In this document: piece by piece, positions 7,627 to 17,490 of the stretch
How the letters are laid out: the number at the start of each line of letters is the position of its first letter
Numbering within the stretch: the stretch's first letter is position 1
Position numbers and translations under genes: made by a program
Assembly: GCF_020857975.1 (NCBI RefSeq)
Contig: NZ_JACWUO010000004.1
Coordinates: forward strand, 186,001 to 250,000
Direction of reading: 5' to 3'
Origin: Stenotrophomonas rhizophila
GTDB lineage: Bacteria; Pseudomonadota; Gammaproteobacteria; Xanthomonadales; Xanthomonadaceae
Length of the DNA: 64,000 nt
Notes under the pieces: model-generated
What the model was told of the DNA's origin: nothing
What the model saw: the letters and a program-made list of their open reading frames with translations, nothing else
Database searches by the model: none

Positions 7627-10092
7627 ATGCGTCGATTGCCGTCCGCCACCGCGCCTCAATCATCCCGCCGCCCACTGGCAGGGCTGGCCTGCCTGCTGGC
7701 GCTGTCGTTCGCCCCGCTGTTGCAGGCCGCTGCGCCGGCCGCGCTGGAGCGGGAGGTCAATACCTTCATCGGCAGCAAGGACGACGGCAACACCTTCCCC
7801 GGCGCCTCGGCCCCGTTCGGCCTGATCCAGGTCAGCCCGATCGGCGAGCATTACGCCGGCTGGCGCTATGACGACCCCAAGATCCGCGGGTTCGGCCATT
7901 CCTTCCTGTCCGGCGCCGGCTGCTGGGAGCAGGGCGGCCAGGTCTCGGTGCTGCCGGTGACCGGCAGCATCGGCCCCGGTGGCGATTTCGATACCGACGA
8001 CGCCAAGAGTTTCGACCACAAGCGCTACGCCTCGGCCTATACCCACGAGGGTGAAGTCGGCCAGGCCGGCTACTACAAGGTGCGCCTGACCAACTACGGC
8101 GGCATCGACGCCGAAGCCACCGCGCGCACCCGCGCGGCGGCCGAACGCTACACCTTCCCGGCGCAGGCCGGCACCGGCCATGTACTGGTCAACCTCGGCC
8201 AGGCCAACGAACGCCATACGGTGATCGGCAGCGTGGTCGACGTGGTCGGCGACCGCGTGGTGGAAGGCAAGCTGGTCACCAAGAGCTTCTGCGGCGGCCA
8301 CCAGTACACCACCTGGTTCCGGATCGAATTCGACCGCCCGTTCCAGGCCTTCGGCACCTGGGGCGAGGGCGGCGGGCTGCCCGGCGCGCGGCATGGCATG
8401 GAAGGCGAACTCAAGCCGAGCGGCGCCTGGCTCAGTTTCGACCTGGGCAAGGGCCGCGCGGTGACCGCGGTCAGCGCGATCTCGCATGTGGATGCGGAAG
8501 GTGCGCGCGCCAACCTGCGCAGCGACGGCATGGCCGATGGCAAGCTGCTCGGCTTCGAGCGCATGCGCCTGCTGGCCCAGCAGCAGTGGCGGCAGGAACT
8601 GGCCGCGGTAAAGGTGCAGGGCGGCAGCAGCGATGACCGCACCGTGCTGTATACCGCGCTGTACCACGCACTGCTACAGCCGCTGACCGGCAGCGATGCC
8701 GACGGCCGCTACCGCGGCTACGACGATGCCATCCACCGCGCAGACGGCTGGACCTATTACGAGTACTTCTCGCTGTGGGACACCTACCGCGCGCAGAATC
8801 AATGGCTGGCGCTGACCAAGCCGGAGGTCGCCCGCGATATCGGCCGCAGCCTGCTGGCCATCGACGAGCAGGGCGGCTGGCTGCCGCGCTGGGGCTATGC
8901 CAACTTTGAAACCAATGTCATGACCGGCGACCCGGTGACCCCGTTCCTGGTCGACCTGTGGCGCTTTGGCGCGCTGGAAGGCCGCCAGGCCCAGGCCTAC
9001 GCGGCATTGCGCAGGAACGCGTTCGGCACGCCGCCGATGAACTCGCGCCATGCCGGCCGCTCGGGCAACCCCAGCTACTTGGCCAATGGCTTTGTGCAGT
9101 ACGACCGCGCGTTCCCGTCCAAGGGCATGGACGTGGACCCGCACCATGGCGGTTCGGCCACCCTGGAATACGCGCTGGCCGACTGCGCGCTGGCGCAGAT
9201 GGCCGATGGCCTGGGCCATGCCGACGATGCCGCGCTGCTGCGCCAGCGCGGGCGCAACTGGCAGAAGGTCTGGGACCCGCAGGTACGCGATGAACAGAGC
9301 GGCTTTGCCGGCTTCCCGCGGCCGCGGATGGAAGACGGCAACTGGTATGTGCCTGCCGATGGCAAGTACAGCCCACGGTCGCACCATGGCTTCCATGAAG
9401 GCACCGCCTGGCAGTACCAGTGGCTGGTGCAGCAGGACGTGCCCGGGCTGGTGGCGGCCATGCACGGCCGCGAGCAGGCCGCGCGCCGGCTGGATACGTT
9501 CTTCGCCTATGACGCGCTGGTGCAGGCGCCGTTGACCGCCGCGCGCAAGGAGTGGGTGGTCGGGCCGTACAGCTACTACAACCAGTACCGCTACAACCCC
9601 AACAACGAACCGGACCTGCACGCGCCGTGGATGTACACCCTGATCGGCCAGCCGTGGAAGACCGCCACCGTGCTGCGCGCGGCCCAGCAGTTGTTCACCA
9701 ATGCGCCCAACGGGGTCACCGGCAACGATGACCTGGGCACGATGTCGGCCTGGTACCTGTTCAGTGCGCTGGGCTTCTACCCGGCGGTGCCGGGCAGTGG
9801 CCAGTTCCTGCTGCATACCCCGCGCTTTGCGCGCGCCGAGGTGGCGCTGGGTCAGGGCCGCCGCCTGGCCCTGACCGCTGCCGGTGCCGACGGCCGCCGG
9901 TTGCAGTACATCCAGGGCGTGCAGGTCGACGGCGCGGCGCATGCGCCGGTGTGGCTGGACTGGGCGCGCCTGCGCGAGGGTGGCACGATCGATTTCGCGC
10001 TGGGCAGCCAGGCACCGCACGGTGGCTGGGGCACCGGCGTGGATGCGCTGCCGGTGTCCTATTGCGCCACCCCGGGCGCGGCGCTGGAATGA
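7627..10092 (+). CDS. GH92 family alpha-mannosidase
   Basis: An exported exo-alpha-mannosidase of glycoside hydrolase family 92, calcium-dependent and inverting in characterised members. The 821-residue product has an N-terminal signal segment (LAGLACLLALSFAPLLQAAA), then the family opening NTFIGSKDDGNTFPGASAPFG, a WRYDDPKIRGFGHSFLSGAG block, the WDTYRAQNQW segment of the catalytic (alpha/alpha)6 barrel, and the signature GNDDLGTMSAWYLFSALG near the C-terminus. AGGA seven bases before ATG 7627 decides the start; an ATG 66 bases upstream has no such site. It is divergent from the TonB receptor and followed by a LacI regulator, so it likely trims alpha-mannose from imported glycans in the periplasm. 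Confidence 0.92.
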   Translation: MRRLPSATAPQSSRRPLAGLACLLALSFAPLLQAAAPAALEREVNTFIGSKDDGNTFPGASAPFGLIQVSPIGEHYAGWRYDDPKIRGFGHSFLSGAGCWEQGGQVSVLPVTGSIGPGGDFDTDDAKSFDHKRYASAYTHEGEVGQAGYYKVRLTNYGGIDAEATARTRAAAERYTFPAQAGTGHVLVNLGQANERHTVIGSVVDVVGDRVVEGKLVTKSFCGGHQYTTWFRIEFDRPFQAFGTWGEGGGLPGARHGMEGELKPSGAWLSFDLGKGRAVTAVSAISHVDAEGARANLRSDGMADGKLLGFERMRLLAQQQWRQELAAVKVQGGSSDDRTVLYTALYHALLQPLTGSDADGRYRGYDDAIHRADGWTYYEYFSLWDTYRAQNQWLALTKPEVARDIGRSLLAIDEQGGWLPRWGYANFETNVMTGDPVTPFLVDLWRFGALEGRQAQAYAALRRNAFGTPPMNSRHAGRSGNPSYLANGFVQYDRAFPSKGMDVDPHHGGSATLEYALADCALAQMADGLGHADDAALLRQRGRNWQKVWDPQVRDEQSGFAGFPRPRMEDGNWYVPADGKYSPRSHHGFHEGTAWQYQWLVQQDVPGLVAAMHGREQAARRLDTFFAYDALVQAPLTAARKEWVVGPYSYYNQYRYNPNNEPDLHAPWMYTLIGQPWKTATVLRAAQQLFTNAPNGVTGNDDLGTMSAWYLFSALGFYPAVPGSGQFLLHTPRFARAEVALGQGRRLALTAAGADGRRLQYIQGVQVDGAAHAPVWLDWARLREGGTIDFALGSQAPHGGWGTGVDALPVSYCATPGAALE

Positions 10093-10209
10093 ACTGCGGC
10101 CGCCGCTGGTGGTGGCCGGGGCCGGTCGGCCCCGACCGCCGGCACGGGCGTGGTCCGCAGTGGGATGCGATCGTTTAGGCTTGCACCACCCCAGGAGTCC
10201 CGCGACAGG

Positions 10210-11253
10210 ATGAAAGACAAGGACACTTCCAGCGCCAAAGGCAGCCGTGCGGTGACCGTGACCGATATCGCCGATGCGATCGGCGTGTCGCGCGCGACCG
10301 TTTCGCTGGTGCTGCGCGGCAGCCCGCTGGTCAATGTCGACACCCGTGCGCGGGTGGAGGCCGAGCTGCGGCGGCAGCGCTATGTCTACAACCGTGGCGC
10401 GGCCAACCTGCGCCGGCGCACTTCCTCCAGCGTGGCGCTGGTGATCAATGACCTGTCCAACCCGTTCTTCGCCGAGTTCGCCTCGGGCGTGGACGAAGCG
10501 CTGGGCGGCAAGGGCTTTGTGACCCTGCTGGGCAGCACCGGCGAATCGCCGCAGCGCCAGCAGGCAGTGCTGACCACCTTGATGGAACACATGCCGGCCG
10601 GGTTGATCCTGTCACCGGCCGAAGGCAGCGATACCGCCGAGCTGCGCCAGGTGCTCGGGCACGCCAACGTGCTGCTGTTCAACCGGGAACTGCCCGGCGC
10701 CGACTGGGATTTCCTGACCCTGGACAACCAGCAGGGCGCCTACCTGGCCACCCGCCACCTGATCGAGCGCGGCCACCGGCGCATCGCCTTCTTCGGCGGC
10801 CATGCCGCGTCCAGCTCCTGCCACCAGCGCCGCAGCGGCTATGCCCAGGCCTTGCAGGAAGCCGGCATCGAGGTGCAGGCGCCGTGGTTGATCGAGTCTG
10901 CGCCCAGCCGCCTGGATGCGGCCGCACGCAGCGGCGAGCTGTTCCTGGAAGCGGTCGCGCCCACCGCGGCGGTCTGCTACAACGACAGCGTCGCGCTGGG
11001 GCTGATGCTTGGCCTGGCCTCGCGCGGGGTGCAACCGGGCCGCGACTTCGCCGTCACCGGCTTCGACGATATTTCCGAGGCCGCCGTGGCGCTGCCGCCG
11101 TTGACCACGGTGACGGTCAACCCGCGCGAGCGCGGGCGGCAGGCCGCCGAACTGCTGCTGCAACGACTCGACCACCCCGATGCCGCGCCACAGCGTACTG
11201 TGGCACCGGTCCAGCTGCGTATCCGCGACAGCAGTGGCCCGGCCACCGCCTGA
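10210..11253 (+). CDS. LacI-family transcriptional regulator
   Basis: A 347-residue repressor. The N-terminal helix-turn-helix VTVTDIADAIGVSRATVSLVLRG (about residues 17-39) and the hinge-helix region (AANLRRRTSSS) bind DNA. The remainder is a periplasmic-binding-protein-like sugar-sensing domain (VALVINDLSNPFFAEFASG, FFGGHAASSS, VTGFDDISEAA). AGGAG lies 12 bases before the ATG, a slightly long spacing. It sits in the middle of the glycan locus between GH92 and the sugar permease and is the obvious candidate to bind the TTGNATCGATCTAA sites at 7223-7522. The inducer is probably mannose, a mannoside or fructose; that is inference. Confidence 0.9.
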   Translation: MKDKDTSSAKGSRAVTVTDIADAIGVSRATVSLVLRGSPLVNVDTRARVEAELRRQRYVYNRGAANLRRRTSSSVALVINDLSNPFFAEFASGVDEALGGKGFVTLLGSTGESPQRQQAVLTTLMEHMPAGLILSPAEGSDTAELRQVLGHANVLLFNRELPGADWDFLTLDNQQGAYLATRHLIERGHRRIAFFGGHAASSSCHQRRSGYAQALQEAGIEVQAPWLIESAPSRLDAAARSGELFLEAVAPTAAVCYNDSVALGLMLGLASRGVQPGRDFAVTGFDDISEAAVALPPLTTVTVNPRERGRQAAELLLQRLDHPDAAPQRTVAPVQLRIRDSSGPATA

Positions 11254-11298
11254 TCGCGTTCCCCCCTTTACCTTTCCGCGCAATGAGGCGCGTACCGA

Positions 11299-12609
11299 AT
11301 GCCCATTTCCCCAACCCCCCGCATGCCGACCCCGTCCTCGTCCGCGCCGGTGATGAACACGCGCATGGCCCTGGCCGTGGCCACCACGATCTTCTTCATG
11401 TGGGGGTTCCTGACCTGCCTCAACGACATCCTGATCCCGCACCTGAAGGCGGTGTTCGAACTGAACTATGCCAAGGCGATGCTGGTCCAGTTCACCTTCT
11501 TCGGGGCGTACTTCCTGATGTCGCTGCCGGCCGGCCGGCTGGTGGCTCACCTGGGCTACAAGAAGGGCATCGTGGCCGGTCTGGCCATCGCCGCGGTCGG
11601 CGCGCTGGGCTTCTGGCCGGCGGCCGAACTGCGCGTGTATGAAGCCTTCCTCGGCGCACTGTTCGTGCTGGCCACCGGCATCACCGTGCTGCAGGTGGCG
11701 GCCAACCCGTACGTGGCCCTGCTGGGCCCCGAGCAGACCGCCTCGAGCCGGCTGACCCTGGCCCAGGCGCTGAACTCGCTGGGCACGGCGATCGCGCCGA
11801 TCTTCGGCGGCCTGTTGATCCTGGGCAATACGGTCAAGAGTGCCGACGAGCTGGCCGCGCTGCCGGCCGCCGAGCAGATCGCCTACCGCGTGCAGGAAGC
11901 GCAGTCGGTGCAGGGCCCCTACGTGGGCCTGGCCATCGCGCTGGCGCTGCTGGCGGTGTTCGTCTACCTGTTCCGCCTGCCGGCGCTGACCGAAACCACC
12001 GAACAGGGCGACAGCGGCAGGCATACCCTGCTCGATGCGCTGCGCCACAGGCACGTGCTGTTCGGCGTGCTGGCGATCTTCTTCTACGTGGGCGCGGAAG
12101 TGTCGATCGGCAGCTTCCTGGTCAACTACCTGTCGATGCCGTCCATCGGTGGCTTCACCGAACAGCAGGCCACCCATTACGTATCTGCGTACTGGACGAT
12201 GGCGATGATCGGCCGCTTTGCCGGTTCGGCGATCATGACCCGGTTCTCGCCGCGCGTGCTGCTGACCCTGTTTGCGAGCATGAACGTGGCGCTGCTGGCG
12301 CTGACCATGCTCAGCCAGGGCCAGGTGGCGTTGTACTCGGTGGTGGCGATCGGCCTGTTCAACTCGATCATGTTCCCGACCATTTTCGCGCTCAGCATCG
12401 AACGCCTGGGGCCGCTGACCAACAAGGCTTCCAGCCTGTTGATCATGGCCATCGTCGGCGGCGCGGTGGTGCCGTACCTGCAGGGCCTGCTGGCCGACCG
12501 CATCGGCCTGCAGGAGTCCTTCATCCTGCCGTTGGTCTGCTACGCCTACATCCTCTACTACGGTCTGTCGGGCTCGCGCCCGAGCGCCGCATTCCGCCCG
12601 GAAAGCTGA
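11299..12609 (+). CDS. MFS sugar permease, glucose/galactose/fucose (GluP/FucP) type
   Basis: A 436-residue inner-membrane transporter of the FucP/GluP branch of the major facilitator superfamily. About 12 membrane helices are visible, with the branch-defining FFMWGFLTCLNDILIPHLK segment in helix 1, YFLMSLPAGRLVAHLGYKKG, and VLQVAANPYVALLGP in the first half, plus FNSIMFPTIFALSIERLG in the second. It lies six bases upstream of the fructokinase gene in an operon with the isomerase and beta-mannosidase. It would carry hexoses freed in the periplasm into the cytoplasm; mannose or fructose transport is inferred from the neighbours. ATGs at 11323 and 11353 are alternative starts. Confidence 0.85.
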   Translation: MPISPTPRMPTPSSSAPVMNTRMALAVATTIFFMWGFLTCLNDILIPHLKAVFELNYAKAMLVQFTFFGAYFLMSLPAGRLVAHLGYKKGIVAGLAIAAVGALGFWPAAELRVYEAFLGALFVLATGITVLQVAANPYVALLGPEQTASSRLTLAQALNSLGTAIAPIFGGLLILGNTVKSADELAALPAAEQIAYRVQEAQSVQGPYVGLAIALALLAVFVYLFRLPALTETTEQGDSGRHTLLDALRHRHVLFGVLAIFFYVGAEVSIGSFLVNYLSMPSIGGFTEQQATHYVSAYWTMAMIGRFAGSAIMTRFSPRVLLTLFASMNVALLALTMLSQGQVALYSVVAIGLFNSIMFPTIFALSIERLGPLTNKASSLLIMAIVGGAVVPYLQGLLADRIGLQESFILPLVCYAYILYYGLSGSRPSAAFRPES

Positions 12610-12615
12610 GCCAAA

Positions 12616-13611
12616 ATGTCCAAGATCGTCTGTTTCGGCGAGATTTTGATCGATCTACTCGCCCAGCCGCCGGCCTCGCCGGATACCCCGCGCGCGTTCC
12701 TGCAGTACGCCGGCGGCGCCCCGGCCAATGTCGCGGTGGCTGCCGCGCGGCTGGGTGCCGATACCCATTTCGCCGGCATGCTGGGCCAGGACATGTTCGG
12801 CGACTTCCTCGCCGACAGCCTGGCCGGCGCCGGGGTGGCCACCGACTGCATCGTGCGCACCGACGCGGCCAAGACCGCGCTGGCATTCGTCGCGCTGGAC
12901 GCGCACGGCGAGCGCAGTTTCAGCTTCTACCGGCCGCCGGCGGCGGACCTGCTGTTCCGCAGCGGGCACTTCCACCCCAACTGCTTTGCCGGCACGCGCA
13001 GCTTCCATGTGTGTTCCAACAGCCTGACCGAGGCGGAGATCGCCGAGGCCACGCTGGACGGCATGCGCCGCGCGCGCGAGGCCGGGGCGATGGTCAGCAT
13101 CGACCTCAACCTGCGCCCGGCGCTGTGGCCGGCCGGTGTCGATCCGCTGCCGCGGCTGTGGGAAGCGCTGTCGCTGGCCGACTTGGTCAAGCTCTCGCGC
13201 GAAGAACTGGACTACCTGGCCGCGGCGCAGGACGGCGGCAATGATGCGGTCATCGCGCGGCTGCTGGCTGCCCGCGCGCAGGCGGTGGTGGTCACCGATG
13301 GCGCCGCGCCGATCCACTGGCGCACCCGCCACGGGCAGGGCGTGCTCACCGGCTTCCGGGTGCAGACCGTGGATTCCACCGCCGCCGGCGATGCGTTCGT
13401 CGGTGGCCTGCTGTTCGGGATCGGCGAGCGCGGCGGCGACGGCAGCGCCTTCGCCGGCTTCTGCCAGGACCCGGCCGCCCTTGCCGGTGCGATCCGTTTC
13501 GGCGCCGCCGTCGGTGCGCTGGCGGTGACCCGCAAGGGCGCCTTCGCCGCGATGCCCAGCCTCGATGAAGTCCAGCAACTGCTGCAGCAACAACAGGATG
13601 ACGCCGCATGA
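12616..13611 (+). CDS. PfkB-family carbohydrate kinase, likely fructokinase
   Basis: A 331-residue ribokinase-fold kinase. The N-terminal VCFGEILIDLLA and GGAPANVAVAAARLGA match PfkB signature 1. DSTAAGDAFVGGLL near residue 255 is PfkB signature 2 with the catalytic Asp in AAGDAF. It ends in an ATGA overlap with the AGE-family isomerase, so the two proteins are translated together. The likely reaction is fructose plus ATP to fructose-6-phosphate, completing a mannose to fructose to fructose-6-phosphate route. Specificity cannot be told from sequence alone; ketogluconate or adenosine kinases share the motifs, but the context favours fructose. Confidence 0.85.
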   Translation: MSKIVCFGEILIDLLAQPPASPDTPRAFLQYAGGAPANVAVAAARLGADTHFAGMLGQDMFGDFLADSLAGAGVATDCIVRTDAAKTALAFVALDAHGERSFSFYRPPAADLLFRSGHFHPNCFAGTRSFHVCSNSLTEAEIAEATLDGMRRAREAGAMVSIDLNLRPALWPAGVDPLPRLWEALSLADLVKLSREELDYLAAAQDGGNDAVIARLLAARAQAVVVTDGAAPIHWRTRHGQGVLTGFRVQTVDSTAAGDAFVGGLLFGIGERGGDGSAFAGFCQDPAALAGAIRFGAAVGALAVTRKGAFAAMPSLDEVQQLLQQQQDDAA

Positions 13612-14801
13612 CCACGCCGGTTCCGCCCAGCCCCGAGTTCCGTTCGCCCGCGTTCCTGCGCGCGCATATCGCCCAGACCATGGCGTTCTACCAGCCGCAC
13701 GAAATCGACCCCAAGGGCGGTTTCTTCCACTACTACCGTGACGACGGCAGCGTCTACGACGCCGGCCACCGCCACCTGGTGAGCAGCACCCGTTTCGTGT
13801 TCAACCATGCCATGGCCTACCGCGAGTTCGGCAAGCCCGAAGACCTGGCCGCGGTGGTGCACGGGGTGGACTACCTGCGCCAGGTACACCGCAACCCGGC
13901 CACCGGCGGTTACGCCTGGACCCTGCGCGATGGCGTGGTCGAAGATGCCACCAACCACTGCTACGGCGTGGCCTTCGTGCTGCTGGCCTACAGCTGCGCG
14001 CTCAAGGCCGGGATCGACGAGGCCCGTGCGTGGATGGACGAAACCTGGCAGCTGCTGGAGACGCGCTTCTGGGAACCGGCGTTCGGCCTGTACAAGGACG
14101 AAGCCGACGCGCAGTGGAACTTCAGCGACTACCGCGGCCAGAACGCCAACATGCACATGTGCGAGGCGATGCTGGCCGCGTTCGAGGCCAGCGGTGAGGA
14201 CCGTTACCTCGGTCGTGCGCTGCTGCTGGCCGACCACATGACCCGCCGCCAGGCGGCGCAGGCCGACGGCCTGGTCTGGGAGCACTACGACCGGCAGTGG
14301 CAGATCGACTGGGACTACAACCGCGACAACCCCAAGCACCTGTTCCGTCCGTGGGGCTTCCAGCCGGGCCACCAGACCGAGTGGGCCAAACTTCTGCTGA
14401 TTCTGGACCGCCACGTACAGGCCGACTGGCTAGTGCCGACCGCGCGGCATCTGTTCGATGTGGCGGTGGAGCGCAGCTGGGACGCCGCGCGTGGCGGGCT
14501 GTATTACGGCTTCGCGCCCGATGGCAGCGTCTGCGATGACGACAAGTATTTCTGGGTGCAGGCCGAATCGCTGGCCACCGCCGCGCTGCTGGCCAGGCGC
14601 ACCGGCGATGCCATGTACTGGGGCTGGTACGACAAGCTCTGGGGCTACGCCTGGCAGCACATGATCGACCACCGCCATGGCGCCTGGTACCGCATCCTGG
14701 ACGCGGACAACCGCAAGTACAGCGACGAGAAGAGCCCGGCCGGCAAGACCGATTACCACACCATGGGCGCGTGCTACGAAGTGCTCAACGTGGTGCGCTG
14801 A
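13608..14801 (+). CDS. AGE-family sugar isomerase/epimerase, probably D-mannose isomerase
   Basis: A 397-residue (alpha/alpha)6-barrel protein of the N-acylglucosamine 2-epimerase superfamily. Visible conserved pieces include GGFFHYYRDDGSVYD, the STRFVFNHAMAYRE helix, the central RGQNANMHMCEAMLAA, the PWGFQPGHQTEWAKLLL block with its catalytic His, and DYHTMGACYEVL at the end. Members of this size with these motifs include mannose isomerase, which converts mannose to fructose without phosphorylation. The overlap with fructokinase and proximity to alpha- and beta-mannosidases support mannose isomerase over GlcNAc 2-epimerase or cellobiose 2-epimerase. No signal peptide; cytoplasmic. Confidence 0.82.
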   Translation: MTTPVPPSPEFRSPAFLRAHIAQTMAFYQPHEIDPKGGFFHYYRDDGSVYDAGHRHLVSSTRFVFNHAMAYREFGKPEDLAAVVHGVDYLRQVHRNPATGGYAWTLRDGVVEDATNHCYGVAFVLLAYSCALKAGIDEARAWMDETWQLLETRFWEPAFGLYKDEADAQWNFSDYRGQNANMHMCEAMLAAFEASGEDRYLGRALLLADHMTRRQAAQADGLVWEHYDRQWQIDWDYNRDNPKHLFRPWGFQPGHQTEWAKLLLILDRHVQADWLVPTARHLFDVAVERSWDAARGGLYYGFAPDGSVCDDDKYFWVQAESLATAALLARRTGDAMYWGWYDKLWGYAWQHMIDHRHGAWYRILDADNRKYSDEKSPAGKTDYHTMGACYEVLNVVR

Positions 14802-14856
14802 GCGCGGCTGGCTTGATGACGTTGCCGGCCAACGGCCGGCCCAACCCGGGGTAGGC

Positions 14857-17490
14857 ATGGGCATGCATTGTCGTATCCGTTCGATGGCCTGGCTGCTGGT
14901 GCTGCTGCTGGCAGCGTGGGCGCTGCCGCTGGCCGCCGCGCCGCTGCAGGCGCAGTGGCAGTTCCGGCTGCTGCCCGGCGATGCGCACGGCGCGGCGCAC
15001 CCGGGCCTGCAGCAGTGGCGTCCGGCGCAGGTGCCGGGCGCGGTGCATACCGACCTGCTGGCCCAGGGACTGATCCCCGACCCCTACGTGGGCGCACCGG
15101 AGGCGGGCCTGCAGTGGATCGGCCTGGCCGATTGGGAATACCGCGCACGCTTCGACGTGGACGCGGCCACCCTGGCGCGCGCGCATGCCGAGCTGGCCTT
15201 CGAGGGGCTGGACACCTTCGCCACCGTCACCCTCAACGGCCAGCCGCTGCTGCAGGCCGACAACAGCCACCGCACCTGGCGTGCGCGGGTGGACGGCAGG
15301 CTGCGCGCCACCGGCAATGAACTGCAGATCGTGCTGCGCTCGCCGATATCCACCTTGCTGCCGAGTGTGCAGGCAATGCCGCACAGGATCGCCGGCAATT
15401 ACCCCTCGCCGTATGGCGATGAGCCCAAAGACGCCATGGTGGGCAATTTCGTGCGCAAGCCCGGTTATCACTTCGGCTGGGACTGGGGCCCGCGCTACGT
15501 GACCGCCGGCATCTGGCGACCGGTGCGGCTGCAAAGCTGGGATGCCCAGCGCCTGACCGCGCTGGCCGTGCACACCCGTGCCCTGGATGCGGCCGAGGCG
15601 GAGCTTGAGATCGCGGTCGAGGTGGAGAGCGCGGCGGTGGGCTCGGCTGCGCTGCAGGTCGAAGTGCTGGACCCGGACGGCAGGCGCGTGGCGCGCATCG
15701 ACCGCAAGGCGATGCTCAAGGCCGGTGCCAACACCGTCGCGGTTCCGGTCGCGCTGCAGCAGCCGCGGCGCTGGTGGCCGGCCGGGCAGGGCGAGCAGGC
15801 GCGTTACACCGTGCGCGCCACACTGGGGCCGGACGCCGCCGCGGCCGGTCGCATCGAGCAGCGCATCGGCCTGCGCACGGTGGAGCTGCGCCGCGAGGTG
15901 GACCGCGCCGGCGGGCAGGGCTTCGCCTTCGTGATCAACGGCGTGCCGATCTTCGCCAAGGGCGCCAACGTGATTCCGTTCGACATGTTCCCGGCGCGCG
16001 TGGACAGCGCGCGGATCCGTCGCGAACTGACCGCCGCACGCGACGCCAACATGAACATGCTGCGCAACTGGGGCGGCGGCTACTACGAGGACGATGCGTT
16101 CTTCGACATCGCCGACGAACTGGGCCTGCTGGTCTGGCAGGACTTCATGTTCGGCGGCGGCATGCAGCCCGGCTACGATCCGGCGTTCCGCGCCAACGTG
16201 GTGGCCGAGGCGCGCGACAACGTGCGCCGGCTGCGCCATCACCCCAGCGTGGTGCTGTGGTGCGGCAACAACGAGGAGGAGACCGCGTGGAAGGACTGGG
16301 GCCACGGCCGTGACCTGACGGCGGCCGATCCTGCTTTCGCCGCGAAGGTCTGGCAGGGCTACGTGGACCTGTTCGGCAACGACCTGCGCCAGGTGGTGGC
16401 CGAGGAGGGCCTGGGCGTGCCGTACTGGTCGAGCTCGCCGGGCAACGACCTGGACGAAAAGGCCAACGATTCCACCCGCGGAGACAAGCATTACTGGCAG
16501 GTGTGGGGCAATCCGGCGCTGCCGGTCACCGCCTATCTGCGCGAAACGCCGCGTTTCATGTCCGAATACGGCCTGCAGGCCTGGCCGCTGCTGCGCACCC
16601 TGGGCGGCATCATTCCCGCCGTCGAGCAGCGCGTGGACAGCGCCACGGTGCGCGCGCACCAGAAGTTCATGGCGGGCGAGGGCAACCAGCGCCTGCTCAA
16701 GTACATCGAGGAGGAGTACGGCACGCCCCGTGATTTCCCGGCATTCGTCTACCTGAGCCAGGTGATGCAGGCCGACGGCATCCAGCTGGCCGCGCTGCAC
16801 CATCGCGCATCGCGGCCGTACACGATGGGCTCGCTGTACTGGCAGCTCAACGATGTGTGGCCGGGCGCGTCGTGGTCCAGCATCGATTACGCCGGGCGCT
16901 GGAAGGCGCTGCATTTCCACGCAAGGCGGTTCTTCGCCGACCAGGCGGTAGCGGCATTGCGCGACGAGGGGGTGACCCGGGTCAGCCTGCTCAACGACCG
17001 GCAGCAGGGTCTGCAGGCGACGTGGCGGCTGCGCGTGATCGATCTCGACGGCACCTTGCGCAGCGCACGCAAACACCGCGTGGCGTTGCCGCCGCTGTCG
17101 GCGCTGGAGGTGGGGCGGTTTGCCGATGCGGAGCTGTTGAACGGTGCCGACCCGACCCGCACGGTGGCGGTGGCCGAGCTGCTGGATGGCGGGAAGCTGC
17201 TGTCGCGGCAGGTCGTGTATTTCGTGCCGGCCAAGGCGCTGGCGTTGGCCCCGGCGAAGATCGACAGCGCGTTGCGCGCCGATGGCGACGGCTACGTGCT
17301 GACGCTGCGCTCGCCCACGCTGGTGCGTGCGCTGTGGATCGGGTTCGATGGGCTGGATGCCACGCTCGACGACAACGCGCTGGACCTGGTGCCGGGAGAG
17401 ACGGTGGCGATCCGGTTGCGGGCGGATGCGGATTTGGCGACGCTGCGCAGCACATTGCGCCTGCAGTCCCTGGCAGACGTGATCCGGTAG
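14857..17490 (+). CDS. GH2 beta-mannosidase, exported
   Basis: An 877-residue retaining exo-beta-mannosidase of family GH2. A signal peptide (SMAWLLVLLLAAWALPLAAA) directs export. The N-terminal jelly-roll domain shows VPGAVHTDLLAQGLIPDP, then HFGWDWGPRYVTAGIW, which is typical of mannosidases. The TIM barrel has the acid/base motif WCGNNEEE (Glu473) and the nucleophile motif FMSEYGLQAWP (Glu570). It would remove the core beta-1,4-mannose of N-glycans after GH92 has taken the alpha-mannoses. The TAG stop forms part of a GTAG palindromic repeat at 17487. Preferred start is ATG 14857 with GGGGTAGG upstream; ATG 14863 is an alternative. Confidence 0.92.
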   Translation: MGMHCRIRSMAWLLVLLLAAWALPLAAAPLQAQWQFRLLPGDAHGAAHPGLQQWRPAQVPGAVHTDLLAQGLIPDPYVGAPEAGLQWIGLADWEYRARFDVDAATLARAHAELAFEGLDTFATVTLNGQPLLQADNSHRTWRARVDGRLRATGNELQIVLRSPISTLLPSVQAMPHRIAGNYPSPYGDEPKDAMVGNFVRKPGYHFGWDWGPRYVTAGIWRPVRLQSWDAQRLTALAVHTRALDAAEAELEIAVEVESAAVGSAALQVEVLDPDGRRVARIDRKAMLKAGANTVAVPVALQQPRRWWPAGQGEQARYTVRATLGPDAAAAGRIEQRIGLRTVELRREVDRAGGQGFAFVINGVPIFAKGANVIPFDMFPARVDSARIRRELTAARDANMNMLRNWGGGYYEDDAFFDIADELGLLVWQDFMFGGGMQPGYDPAFRANVVAEARDNVRRLRHHPSVVLWCGNNEEETAWKDWGHGRDLTAADPAFAAKVWQGYVDLFGNDLRQVVAEEGLGVPYWSSSPGNDLDEKANDSTRGDKHYWQVWGNPALPVTAYLRETPRFMSEYGLQAWPLLRTLGGIIPAVEQRVDSATVRAHQKFMAGEGNQRLLKYIEEEYGTPRDFPAFVYLSQVMQADGIQLAALHHRASRPYTMGSLYWQLNDVWPGASWSSIDYAGRWKALHFHARRFFADQAVAALRDEGVTRVSLLNDRQQGLQATWRLRVIDLDGTLRSARKHRVALPPLSALEVGRFADAELLNGADPTRTVAVAELLDGGKLLSRQVVYFVPAKALALAPAKIDSALRADGDGYVLTLRSPTLVRALWIGFDGLDATLDDNALDLVPGETVAIRLRADADLATLRSTLRLQSLADVIR

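Noticed and set aside
12645..12658. TTTGATCGATCTAC, similar to the LacI operator motif
   Set aside because: Lies in the coding sequence of the fructokinase gene encoding ILIDLL, a conserved protein motif, and has two mismatches to the operator.
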